Under the pieces are notes generated by a model. That model searched no databases and was not told the origin of the DNA. It saw nothing but the letters and a program-made list of their open reading frames with translations. Shown piece by piece: positions 51,533-59,898 of a stretch of DNA of 64,000 bases. The translations under genes and the position numbers were made by a program. Each line of letters opens with the position of its first letter. The stretch's first letter is position 1. The DNA lies in NCBI RefSeq assembly GCF_018130545.1, contig NZ_JAFCKF010000012.1, positions 1 through 64,000 of the forward strand. Reading direction: 5' to 3'. Origin of the DNA: Bradyrhizobium tropiciagri. GTDB taxonomy: Bacteria > Pseudomonadota > Alphaproteobacteria > Rhizobiales > Xanthobacteraceae.

Positions 51533-52699
51533 TTATTTGGCGGCGCAGTCCTTGGCGTAGCGGTCGCCATAATTCGAGAACACCTTTTCGACGATCTCGG
51601 TCTGGAATTTGCCGTCCGGCCGCTTCGCGACCTTGGTGAGGTAGAAATCCTGGATCGGATAGCCGTTGTTGTTGAACTTGAAGTTACCGCGCAGCGAGGT
51701 GAAGTCGGCCTTCTTCAGCGCCGCCGCGACCGCGTCCTTGTTGGAGAGGTCGCCTTTCACGGCTTTCACCGCGCTGTCGATCAGCATCGCCGCGTCATAG
51801 GCCTGCATGGCATAGGTGCCGGGCACGCCGTTGTAGGCTGCCTCATAGGCCGCGACGAACTTCTTGCTTTGGGGATTGTCGAGGTTCGGGGCCCAGTTGG
51901 CGCCGCCGAACATGCCGACCGCTGCGTCCTGCTGTGCCGGCAGGGTAGACTCGTCGACGGTGAAGGCCGAGAGAACCGGCACGGTGGCGCCGGCCTGTTT
52001 GTATTGCTTGACGAGGTTCACGCCCATGCCGCCGGGCATGAAGGTGAACAGCGCGTCCGGCTTCTGCGCCGCGATCTTGGAGAGCTCGGGCTGGAAATCC
52101 AGCGTGTTCAGTGGTGTGTAGGATTCTTCAGTTATCTCGCCCTTGTAGTCGAGCTTGAAGCCGGCGACGGAATCGCGGCCGGCCTGATAGTTCGGCACCA
52201 GCAGGTAGACGCGCTTGTAGCCGCGGTCCTGTGCCACCTTGCCGAGGATCTCGTGCACCTGGTCGTTCTGATACGACGTCACATAGAAGAACGGATTGCA
52301 GTCCTTGCCGGCGTAGCTGGAGGGACCGGCATTCGGGCTGATCAGGAAGGTCTTGCTGTCCGTGACCGGCCGGTGGATCGCCAGCAGGATGTTGGAAAAG
52401 ATCGGGCCGACCACGAAGTCGACCTTGTCGCGCTCGAGCAGGCCGCGGACCTTGACCACGGCGGCGTCGGGCTTGAGCTCGTCATCGGCATTGATGATCT
52501 CGACATCGCGGCCGGCCATCTTGCCGCCGAGGTCCTTGATCGCGAGCGCAAAGCCGTCGCGGACCTGCTGGCCGAGTGCCGCGGCCGGGCCCGACGTCGT
52601 CACCAGCACGCCGATCTTGATCTTCTCCTGGGCCGTCGCCGGGGCGATCGCGATCCCCAGCAGCGCCGCCAGTCCCACGAGCTTCGTCAATTGTTTCAT
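51533..52699 (-). CDS. ABC-type branched-chain amino acid/aromatic-acid binding protein
   Basis: The product is 388 aa with a signal peptide (LVGLAALLGIAIAPATAQE) and GGGGGAGAGAC upstream. It is a Leu/Ile/Val-binding-type (PBP type I) protein: IKIGVLVTTSGPAAALGQQVRDGFALAI, DDELKPDAAVVKVRGLLERDKVDFVVGPIFSN, then VYLLVPNYQAGRDS. In aromatic degradation clusters such proteins bind aromatic acids. It is divergent from the MarR gene, and two MarR-site-like sequences lie between them. Confidence 0.9.
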   Translation of the reverse strand: MKQLTKLVGLAALLGIAIAPATAQEKIKIGVLVTTSGPAAALGQQVRDGFALAIKDLGGKMAGRDVEIINADDELKPDAAVVKVRGLLERDKVDFVVGPIFSNILLAIHRPVTDSKTFLISPNAGPSSYAGKDCNPFFYVTSYQNDQVHEILGKVAQDRGYKRVYLLVPNYQAGRDSVAGFKLDYKGEITEESYTPLNTLDFQPELSKIAAQKPDALFTFMPGGMGVNLVKQYKQAGATVPVLSAFTVDESTLPAQQDAAVGMFGGANWAPNLDNPQSKKFVAAYEAAYNGVPGTYAMQAYDAAMLIDSAVKAVKGDLSNKDAVAAALKKADFTSLRGNFKFNNNGYPIQDFYLTKVAKRPDGKFQTEIVEKVFSNYGDRYAKDCAAK

Positions 52700-52848
52700 G
52701 TCTCTCCCCCAACCAATGGCCTGATGCCTCGGCCTCTTTATTTGGCCTCAGCTTAGTCTGACGCGTGCAACCGCTGCAAGCGATGTGGCATTGCGTCAGG
52801 GCGATCGTCGCACTCCATGCAGGCGCTGCCCATGCAAGCGCCGCGCCA

Positions 52849-52870
52849 ATTGCTTGAAGTTTAAAGAAAT
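52849..52870. promoter_or_regulatory. MarR-site-like element A in divergent gap
   Basis: ATTGCTTGA-AGTT-TAAAGAAAT follows the same plan as the 9-4-9 operators at 44859 and 54356, with seven of nine arm positions paired. It lies 150 bp upstream of the binding-protein start and 121 bp upstream of the MarR start. Confidence 0.6.
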
Positions 52871-52929
52871 TGCAGGATCGAGCGGGCGCATCGGCCAGGA
52901 TTCGCAATTGTCCTTGCGGCGCGCCGCGA

Positions 52930-52951
52930 ATTGCTTGAAGCTCAAAACAAC
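52930..52951. promoter_or_regulatory. MarR-site-like element B upstream of MarR gene
   Basis: ATTGCTTGA-AGCT-CAAAACAAC keeps the left arm of element A exactly and a weaker right arm. It ends 39 bp before the MarR start codon, a position suited to autoregulation. Confidence 0.5.
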
Positions 52952-52990
52952 CGGTCCGGCCGGAACCCGCCGCGGAGGCACGATCGCCGC

Positions 52991-53485
52991 ATGATCCTTG
53001 ATTCCGAAACCAAAGCCGTCGAACTGCCCGACGATCACGGCACCGAGCTCAGGCTATGGCTGCGGCTCTTGACCTGCACCACGCTGATCGAGGGTGAGGT
53101 GCGCAGCCAGTTGCGCGAGAAGTTCGACGTCACGCTGCCGCGCTTCGACCTGATGGCCCAGCTCGACAAGGTGTCCGACGGCATGACGCTGTCGGACCTG
53201 TCAAAGCGGATGATGGTCTCCAACGGCAACGTCACCGGGCTGGTCGAGCGGCTGGTTGAGTCAGGCCATCTCGACCGCCGCACCTCGGAGACCGATCGCC
53301 GCGTGCAGTTCATCCGGCTGACCAAGCTCGGCCGGGCCGAATTCCGCAAGATGGCGGCCGAGCACGAGAAGTGGATCGCCGATATTTTCGGCGACCTGTC
53401 GCCGAAGGATATCCGCGAACTGATGCGGCTGCTCGCCAAGGCCAAGGGCTCGGCGCAGCGCTCCGCCAAGGCGAGGACTGCTTGA
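52991..53485 (+). CDS. MarR-family regulator of the anthranilate cluster
   Basis: The product is 164 aa from ATG 52991. The winged helix is seen in KVSDGMTLSDLSKRMMVSNGNVTGLVERLVESGHLDRRTSETDRRVQFIRLTKLG, with the D-x-R wing. Flanking helices give the usual dimer. MarR proteins of aromatic-CoA clusters typically repress until the aryl-CoA thioester binds, a likely model here. It is three bases before the formamidase-like gene and central to the four operator sites described. Confidence 0.9.
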   Translation: MILDSETKAVELPDDHGTELRLWLRLLTCTTLIEGEVRSQLREKFDVTLPRFDLMAQLDKVSDGMTLSDLSKRMMVSNGNVTGLVERLVESGHLDRRTSETDRRVQFIRLTKLGRAEFRKMAAEHEKWIADIFGDLSPKDIRELMRLLAKAKGSAQRSAKARTA

Positions 53486-53488
53486 GCC

Positions 53489-54304
53489 GTGAGCGCGATC
53501 GATTACGAGGTCGAATACAACAACCGGGCACGGGTGCCGGAAAACTCGGCGCTGATGGCCGGCTGGGCGAGGGACTCCGCGGCCTATCGCGAGCAGCATC
53601 CGCCGCGGCGGCTGAGCTATGGTCCGGGCGAGCGCAACGTCATAGACCTGTTCGAGGGTAACAGCGACGGGCCTCTCGTGGTGTTCATCCATGGCGGCTA
53701 TTGGCAGGCGCTGGACGGCTCGTCGTCCAGCCACTGCGCGCGGGGCCTCAATGGTCACGGCATCAGCGTCGCGGTGCCGAGCTACGATCTCTGCCCCAAC
53801 GTCTCGGTCGCTGACATCGTCGGCGAGATGCGGGCGGCGTGCCGTGGACTTGCAAAACTCGGCCGGCCGCTGGTCGTGTCGGGGCACTCCGCCGGCGGGC
53901 ATCTTGCCGCATGCATGCTGGCGACCGATTGGTCCGCCTACGATGCGGCGCTGCCGAACAATCTGGTCAGGGCTGCTTACGCGATCTCCGGCCTGTTCGA
54001 ACTCGAGCCACTGGTCGGCACCTCCATCAACAAGGCGCTCGGTCTCGACCGCGACGCAGCACGGGCGGTGAGCCCGCTGCTCTGGAAGGCTCCCGCCGGC
54101 GCGAAGCTGGACGCGGTGGTCGGCGGCGCCGAGAGCGCCGAATATCACCGCCAGAGCCGGACTATCGTCGATGTCTGGGGCCAGGCAGGCGTGGCGACGC
54201 GGTTCGGTATTGTGCCCGATGCCAATCATTTCACCGCCATCGCGCCGCTCGCCGATCCGGCATCGGACATGGTCGCGCGGTTGAAGCAGCTCACGCAGCT
54301 CTGA
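53489..54304 (+). CDS. Alpha/beta hydrolase, kynurenine-formamidase-like
   Basis: The product is 271 aa from GTG 53489, three bases after the MarR stop. It has the HGGYW oxyanion motif (VVFIHGGYWQAL), a nucleophile elbow GHSAGGHLA and a C-terminal His in DANHFTAIAPL. HGGxW with GHSAGG is the arylformamidase/esterase-like arrangement that opens N-formylkynurenine in tryptophan breakdown. The tie to anthranilate makes that reading attractive, but no kynureninase or tryptophan dioxygenase gene is in the window, so a related ester or amide hydrolase is possible. Confidence 0.82.
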   Translation: MSAIDYEVEYNNRARVPENSALMAGWARDSAAYREQHPPRRLSYGPGERNVIDLFEGNSDGPLVVFIHGGYWQALDGSSSSHCARGLNGHGISVAVPSYDLCPNVSVADIVGEMRAACRGLAKLGRPLVVSGHSAGGHLAACMLATDWSAYDAALPNNLVRAAYAISGLFELEPLVGTSINKALGLDRDAARAVSPLLWKAPAGAKLDAVVGGAESAEYHRQSRTIVDVWGQAGVATRFGIVPDANHFTAIAPLADPASDMVARLKQLTQL

Positions 54305-54355
54305 GGTTCTAGGCGATCGTCCGCGATAACCGTGCGATTTCCACCCTTGCGCCAA

Positions 54356-54377
54356 ATTATTTTAAGTATAAAATGAT
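54356..54377 (+). promoter_or_regulatory. MarR-type operator upstream of 2-aminobenzoate-CoA ligase
   Basis: ATTATTTTA-AGTA-TAAAATGAT has one mismatch to a perfect inverted repeat and 21 of 22 bases identical to the operator at 44859-44880. A TTGCGC -35-like hexamer precedes it at 54348. It lies 96 bp before the ligase start. Confidence 0.8.
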
Positions 54378-54472
54378 TGGCGATCGGAACGCTGCCGGGC
54401 GTCCTCGATACGATGTTGGTCTTCTCGATGTTTGGTCTTGGCCTTTCTGGATAGAAAGCGAGGGGCAATCGA

Positions 54473-56116
54473 ATGTCAGGTGAATTTCCCGGGCTCGGCC
54501 CATCCGGGCATGTCGACGATTTCGCGCGACGCAATTTGCCGCCATCAGAGCAATGGCCGCAGCTAGTGCTCGATCGGCCGGAGTTCAGATATCCCGACTA
54601 TCTCAACGCTGCGGTCGAACTCACCGACCGCATCGTCGAGCAGGGGATGGGCGACCGCATCGCGCTGATCGGCAATGGCCGTCAGCGCACCTACAAGGAA
54701 TTGACGGACTGGTCGAACCGCCTGGCGCACGCGCTGGTGGAGAATTACGGCGTCAAGCCCGGCAATCGCGTCCTGATCCGCTCTGGCAACAACCCGGCGC
54801 TGGTCGCGGCCTGGCTCGCGGCGACCAAGGCGGGCGCCGTGGTCGTCAACACCATGCCGATGCTGCGTGCTGGCGAACTGGCCAAGATCGTCGACAAGGC
54901 CGAAATTGCACTGGCGCTGACCGACAGCCGGATCGCAGACGAGCTGGTGGCCTGCGCCAAGACCAGCAAATTCCTCAAGCAGGTCGTCAATTTCGACGGC
55001 ACGCAGAACCACGATGCCGAGCTCGACCGGATCGCGCTGAACAAGCCGGTCAAATTCGATGCGGTGAAGACCGGCCGCGACGACGTTGCATTGCTCGGCT
55101 TCACGTCGGGCACCACGGGCGAACCCAAGGCGACGATGCATTTCCATCGCGATCTCCTGATCGTCGCGGACGGCTATGCGCGGGAAGTGCTGAAGGTGAC
55201 GCCGGACGATGTCTTCGTCGGCTCGCCGCCGCTTGCCTTCACGTTCGGCCTCGGCGGGCTCGCGATCTTCCCGCTGCGCTTCGGCGCCACCGCGACGTTG
55301 CTGGAGAATGCGGCGCCAAGCGAGATGATCCGGATCATCGAAACCTACAAGGCGACGATCTGCTTCACCGCGCCGACCGCCTATCGGGCGATGATGGCCG
55401 CGATGGACAAGGGCGCCGATCTGTCGTCGCTGCGGCTCGCGGTCTCGGCCGGCGAGACGCTGCCGGCCCCGGTATTCGAGAACTGGACCAAGAAGACCGG
55501 CAAGCCGATCCTCGATGGGATCGGGAGCACCGAGCTGCTGCACATCTTCATCACCAATCGCGCGGGCAGCGCCGTCGCGGGCACCACGGGCACGCCCGTC
55601 TCCGGCTACCAGGCCCGGGTCGTCGACGAAGACATGAATGAGCTGCCACCGGGGCAGGTCGGCAAGCTGGCGGTGCGCGGCCCGACCGGTTGCCGCTATC
55701 TCGCCGACTCCAGGCAGACCAAATATGTCCGCGATGGCTGGAATATTACCGGCGATGCCTTCGTCAGCGACGAGAACGGCCGGCTGTCCTTCGTGGCGCG
55801 GGCCGACGACATGATCATCTCGGCCGGCTACAACATCGCAGGTCCCGAGGTCGAGGCGGCGCTGCTTGGACATCCTGATGTCGCGGAATGCGCGGTGATC
55901 GGCGCACCCGACGAGGAGCGCGGACAGATCGTCTCGGCTTTCATCGTGCTGAAGCAGGGCGCGCGCAGCGACGATGCCGAGGTCAAGCTGTTGCAGGATC
56001 ACGTCAAGGCGACGATTGCGCCGTACAAATACCCCCGCGCGATCGCTTTCGTCGAAGCGCTGCCGAAGACCCAGACCGGGAAGATCCAGCGCTTCAAGCT
56101 GCGCGAGGCAAGCTAG
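54473..56116 (+). CDS. 2-Aminobenzoate-CoA ligase (aryl-CoA synthetase)
   Basis: The product is 547 aa with GAGGGG upstream. It is an AMP-forming ligase: LLGFTSGTTGEPKATMHFH (P-loop), GIGSTELLHIF, the hinge region FVARADDMIISAGYNIAGPEVE, and the C-terminal catalytic Lys in PKTQTGKIQRF. The acid-binding region around SPPLAFTFGLGG and the length match benzoate/2-aminobenzoate CoA ligases. It would form anthraniloyl-CoA for the fused monooxygenase at 44939. The shared operator supports the link. Benzoate or other substituted benzoates are alternatives. Confidence 0.87.
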   Translation: MSGEFPGLGPSGHVDDFARRNLPPSEQWPQLVLDRPEFRYPDYLNAAVELTDRIVEQGMGDRIALIGNGRQRTYKELTDWSNRLAHALVENYGVKPGNRVLIRSGNNPALVAAWLAATKAGAVVVNTMPMLRAGELAKIVDKAEIALALTDSRIADELVACAKTSKFLKQVVNFDGTQNHDAELDRIALNKPVKFDAVKTGRDDVALLGFTSGTTGEPKATMHFHRDLLIVADGYAREVLKVTPDDVFVGSPPLAFTFGLGGLAIFPLRFGATATLLENAAPSEMIRIIETYKATICFTAPTAYRAMMAAMDKGADLSSLRLAVSAGETLPAPVFENWTKKTGKPILDGIGSTELLHIFITNRAGSAVAGTTGTPVSGYQARVVDEDMNELPPGQVGKLAVRGPTGCRYLADSRQTKYVRDGWNITGDAFVSDENGRLSFVARADDMIISAGYNIAGPEVEAALLGHPDVAECAVIGAPDEERGQIVSAFIVLKQGARSDDAEVKLLQDHVKATIAPYKYPRAIAFVEALPKTQTGKIQRFKLREAS

Positions 56117-56121
56117 AAATC

Positions 56122-56146
56122 GGGCGGCGGCTTTTGGCCGCCGCCC
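56122..56146. terminator. Hairpin between convergent ligase and efflux genes
   Basis: The stem GGGCGGCGGC / GCCGCCGCCC has a TTTTG loop and lies six bases after the ligase stop. There is no trailing T-run, so it may act with both convergent genes. Confidence 0.6.
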
Positions 56147-56174
56147 AAGAAATCAACAAGCGATCAATAAGGGC

Positions 56175-57788
56175 TCAATGCGCCGCGCCGCCGCCGGCCG
56201 TATTCTTCGGCTTGCCGGTCAACAGGATCGCGATCGCGGCGAACACCAGCACGATGCCGATCACGGCAAAGGTGTCGCTGAAGCCCAGCACCAGCGCCTG
56301 CCGCTTGACGATGTTGCCGAGCGCCACGATCGCCTGGTTGTGCGCGGTCGCTGGATCCGAGATGCCGTGGCTCAGGAAGTAGTTGGTGACCTCGGCGATC
56401 CGGGTGCGGACTTCCTCGCGGCCGAGGTCGACCGACTGGCCGATGATATTGGAGTGGAACTGCTCGCGCTTGGTGACGATGGTGGCGAGCAGGGCGGTGC
56501 CGATCGCCCCGCCGAGGTTGCGCATCATGTTGGAGATGCCGGAGGCGGCCGGCGCATCCTGCGGTGCGACGCTGCCGAGGCTGACGGCCGACAGCGGCGC
56601 CAGCATGATGGCCTGGCCGATCGCGCGGACGATGTTCGGCACGAAGAACTGGTCGCCGGAGTAATCGAGCGACATCTGGATGTTCATGAAGGACGAGATC
56701 GCAAACAGGATCATGCCGGTGAAGGCGATGTAGCGGGCATCGAAGCGCTGCATCAGCTTCGGTACCAGCGGGATCAGGATCAGTTGCGGCAGGCCGGTCC
56801 AGGCCAGCACCTGGCCGATCTGCTCGGCATTGTAGCGCTGTACCTGGCCGAGATAGGCCGGCAGCAGATAGACCGAGCCGAACAGCGCGAAACCGACGAA
56901 CACCGCCGAGATGGTGCCGAAGCCAAAACTCCGCTGCGTCAGCAGGCGCAACCGGATCAGCGGCTTCTCGACCACGAGCTCGATCCAGACGAACAAAGTG
57001 AGGCTGACGGCTGCGATCACCGCGAGCCTGACGATGAAGGGCGAGCCGAACCAGTCGTCCTTGTTGCCTTCCTCGAGCACGGCCTGCAGCGACGAGAGAC
57101 CGATCGCCATGGTGATAATGCCGAGCCAGTCGCCCTCGCGCAGCAGATGTAGCTGCATCGGCTGCCGTTCCAGCGTGAAATAGAGGGTGATGACCATGAC
57201 CGCGGTCGGGACCACGTTGACGAAGAAGATGGTCTGCCAGCCGTAATTTTCGGTGAGAAAGCCGCCGATGGTCGGGCCGATCGCCGGCGCAAAGGTCACG
57301 GCAAGCGCGAACATCGCAAGGCCGACCGGCTGCTGGGTCTTCGGCAGCTTGGTGAAAACCAGCGTGAAGGCCATCGGGATCAGCACGCCGCCGAAGAAGC
57401 CCTGCAGGCCGCGCATCGCGATCATCGACGGCAGGTCATGGGTGAAGGCACAGGCGACCGAGAAAATCGCGAACAGGGTGGCGAAGCTGATGATGATCTT
57501 GCGGAACGAGAACACCCGGCTGAGATAGTCGGTCAGCGGGATCACCACGATCTCGCCGATCAGATAGGACGTCGAGATCCAGGAGCCGTTGTCGACTCCG
57601 GTTCCGATGCCGCCCTCGATGTTGAGCAGCGAGGCGTTGGTGATCTGGATATTGAGGATCGCCATGAAGGCGCCGATCATCGCGGCGACGATGGAGATCC
57701 AGACGGCGAGGCTGGCCCGGTTGGGGTCGGTTGCTACGGCCGCTGCGCGCGGCGCAGAGGCCGGGGAGGAGAGCGCGAGGTCGGACAT
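56175..57788 (-). CDS. DHA2-family (EmrB-like) drug efflux permease
   Basis: The product is 537 aa with 14 predicted helices. Family marks: LNIQITNASLLNIEGGIG, SWISTSYLIGEIVVIPLTDYLSRVFSFRK, and RGLQGFFGGVLIPMAF. It is a proton-driven MFS exporter. It lies 22 bp downstream of the HlyD-like adaptor gene, so the pair should build an EmrAB-type pump across the envelope. Its substrates could include aromatic acids, given the adjacent anthranilate cluster, but this is unproven. Confidence 0.9.
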   Translation of the reverse strand: MSDLALSSPASAPRAAAVATDPNRASLAVWISIVAAMIGAFMAILNIQITNASLLNIEGGIGTGVDNGSWISTSYLIGEIVVIPLTDYLSRVFSFRKIIISFATLFAIFSVACAFTHDLPSMIAMRGLQGFFGGVLIPMAFTLVFTKLPKTQQPVGLAMFALAVTFAPAIGPTIGGFLTENYGWQTIFFVNVVPTAVMVITLYFTLERQPMQLHLLREGDWLGIITMAIGLSSLQAVLEEGNKDDWFGSPFIVRLAVIAAVSLTLFVWIELVVEKPLIRLRLLTQRSFGFGTISAVFVGFALFGSVYLLPAYLGQVQRYNAEQIGQVLAWTGLPQLILIPLVPKLMQRFDARYIAFTGMILFAISSFMNIQMSLDYSGDQFFVPNIVRAIGQAIMLAPLSAVSLGSVAPQDAPAASGISNMMRNLGGAIGTALLATIVTKREQFHSNIIGQSVDLGREEVRTRIAEVTNYFLSHGISDPATAHNQAIVALGNIVKRQALVLGFSDTFAVIGIVLVFAAIAILLTGKPKNTAGGGAAH

Positions 57789-57810
57789 GACATCACCTGT
57801 TTGACATCGA

Positions 57811-58998
57811 TTACTTGAACGAGGCGACAGCGAGCTTAGGCGAGGCGCTGGAGTGCGGCGCCTCGGCGGTCGGTTGCGACAGCGTCGCGATCGTTGGGAT
57901 CACCGACATGCCGGGCCGCAGTTCGACCGGCGTCGCGTCGAGCGCGATCTTCACCGGGATGCGCTGCACCACCTTGGTGAAGTTGCCGGTGGCGTTGTCG
58001 GGCGGCAGCAGCGCGAATTCCTGGCCGCTGGCGGGCGCCAGGCTGTCGACATGGCCGCGCACGACCTGTCCCGGGAACATGTCGACCGCGATTTCGACCG
58101 GCTGGCCCTTGCGGACATTGGTGAGCTGCGTCTCCTTGTAGTTCGCGATCACATAGGCGCCGGTGGCCGGCACCAGCGACATCAGCTGCGTGCCGGCCTG
58201 CACGAACTGGCCGGTGCGCAAGGTGCGGTTGCCGACCACGCCGTCGATCGGGGCAATGACGGTGGTATAGCCGAGGTTCAGTTCGGCCTGATGCTGGAGC
58301 GCGGTGGCGCGCGCCTGCGCCGCGATCGCCTGGGCAATGTCGGCCTTGAGCAGCTCGACCTGACGCAGCGCGGAGGCGAGGTTTGCGGTATCGCGGGCGA
58401 CCGCGGCCTGCGCGCTGGCGTAGCGCGACTGTGCCTGCTGCGCGTTCTGCACGCTGCCGAAGCCAGTGCCGGCGAGGTCGGTGTAGCGCTTGTTCTCCTG
58501 CTCTGCGAAAGTCTGGTTCGCGGTGTCGACCGCGAGCGTCGCGCGGGCCGCTTCGATCACGGATTGCTGCACGTCGAGCTGCGCGCGCTTGCTGGTGATT
58601 GCGGCTTCGGCGGCGGCGACGTCGGCCTTGGCCTGATCAAGCGCGACCTTGAAATCGCGTTCGTCGATCCGCGCCAGGATCTGGCCGGCGCGCACATGCT
58701 CATTGTCACCCACCAGCACCGCGCTGAGATAGCCGGAGACCTTTGGCGCGATCGTGGTGTTGTCCGCCTTCACATAGGCGTCGTCGGTCGAGATCTGAAA
58801 GCGGCCGACCGTCCAGTAATCCCAGCCGTACCAGGCCCCACCCGCCAGGACGGCGAGGGCTGCGCCGGCCAGCAGCAGGCGGCGAAGCTTGCCCTTGGCG
58901 GCGGCAGGCTTGGCGGCGTCCGGGGTAGCGATCAGCTGCTTGGCGGTCTCGGCCGGAACCTGGCTCTCGGCCTTGAATGATGTCTCATGCTGGCTCAT
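57811..58998 (-). CDS. HlyD/EmrA-type membrane fusion protein
   Basis: The product is 395 aa from ATG 58998 (MSQHETSFKAES). One N-terminal helix (LRRLLLAGAALAVLAGGAWYGWDYW) is followed by FQISTDDAYVKADNTTIAPKVSGYLS, a long alpha-hairpin (about 115-235) and VIAPIDGVVGNRTLRTGQFVQAG. It bridges the inner-membrane EmrB-like permease to an outer-membrane channel, which is not encoded here. Transcription starts toward it from the gap shared with the TetR gene. Confidence 0.9.
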   Translation of the reverse strand: MSQHETSFKAESQVPAETAKQLIATPDAAKPAAAKGKLRRLLLAGAALAVLAGGAWYGWDYWTVGRFQISTDDAYVKADNTTIAPKVSGYLSAVLVGDNEHVRAGQILARIDERDFKVALDQAKADVAAAEAAITSKRAQLDVQQSVIEAARATLAVDTANQTFAEQENKRYTDLAGTGFGSVQNAQQAQSRYASAQAAVARDTANLASALRQVELLKADIAQAIAAQARATALQHQAELNLGYTTVIAPIDGVVGNRTLRTGQFVQAGTQLMSLVPATGAYVIANYKETQLTNVRKGQPVEIAVDMFPGQVVRGHVDSLAPASGQEFALLPPDNATGNFTKVVQRIPVKIALDATPVELRPGMSVIPTIATLSQPTAEAPHSSASPKLAVASFK

Positions 58999-59108
58999 GG
59001 CGGCGCTCCTGATCCGTTCTATCCCGTTGAAAAGCCTTGCCAATGTCGGCGTGCGGTCACGGGATTAATTAGGAAACTTGATGTTTTCCAAAATAGAGCC
59101 CATATTGG

Positions 59109-59130
59109 GACTGTCAATAGAATGACAGTC
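59109..59130. promoter_or_regulatory. TetR operator between efflux operon and regulator
   Basis: GACTGTCA-ATAGAA-TGACAGTC is a perfect 8-6-8 inverted repeat. On the minus strand TTGACA overlaps its left arm and TATTTT follows after 16 bases, so the site sits on the efflux promoter. It ends 24 bp before the TetR start codon. Confidence 0.78.
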
Positions 59131-59154
59131 ATCATCTAAAAGCATGGCTCGCGG

Positions 59155-59859
59155 ATGAACCGGAATGACAAAGACCAGACGGAGCAGGCCGCGCCGGAGC
59201 GGCGCGGCCGCGGGCGGCCGCAGCTTCGCTCCGACGACGAGACGCGCACGCTGATCTATGAGGCTGCGCGGCGTGAATTTTCAGAGCGCGGCTTCGCTGC
59301 GGCCAATATCGCCGACGTGGCCTGCCGCGCAGGTGTCTCCACCAAGACGCTCTATCGTTTGATCCCAACCAAGCTGGCGCTGTTCGAAGGCATGGTGACG
59401 GACCGGGTGGACCGGTTCGTGTCGATCGTGAATCTCGGCGCCTGCGATGGCCGCACTATTGCGGCGGCGCTGGAGACTGCGCTGCTGACTTGCGCCGAGC
59501 TCATTCTCGATGGCGAGGTCATTGCGCTGCAACGGATCATCCTGGCCGAGAGCGACAAATTCCCCGACATAGCCGAGACGTTCTACGAGAAGGCCATGCA
59601 GCGGACCATCGCTGCGCTGGCGGGCTGGCTCGGCGTGCAGCAGCGGCGAGGGCGGATCGTGCTCGACGATACCGAGGCGGCCGCCGGCATGCTGCTCGGC
59701 ATGCTCGTGTTCAAGCCGCAGCGCGACGTGATGTTCGGGCACAAGCCGGTGCTGACGCGCAGCGAGATCGAGGCACGCGTGAAGGCTTGTGCGGCACTGT
59801 TCCTGTCGGGATGCGCCGTGCCGGCCGACCAGACCAGGAAGCAGAGCGGGGACGCGTGA
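59155..59859 (+). CDS. TetR-family regulator of the efflux pair
   Basis: The product is 234 aa. After a basic tail the helix-turn-helix reads LIYEAARREFSERGFAAANIADVACRAGVSTKTLYRLIPTKLALFEGMV, the classic TetR N-terminus. The C-terminal ligand domain (about 85-215) has the AefR/AcrR-like layout. It is divergent from the HlyD-like gene and should repress the pump until a toxic ligand binds. The operator at 59109 supports this. Confidence 0.9.
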   Translation: MNRNDKDQTEQAAPERRGRGRPQLRSDDETRTLIYEAARREFSERGFAAANIADVACRAGVSTKTLYRLIPTKLALFEGMVTDRVDRFVSIVNLGACDGRTIAAALETALLTCAELILDGEVIALQRIILAESDKFPDIAETFYEKAMQRTIAALAGWLGVQQRRGRIVLDDTEAAAGMLLGMLVFKPQRDVMFGHKPVLTRSEIEARVKACAALFLSGCAVPADQTRKQSGDA

Positions 59860-59898
59860 TGCCGGAGCCGGCCGCGTTCTAGTCCTGAGCGGCTCGCG

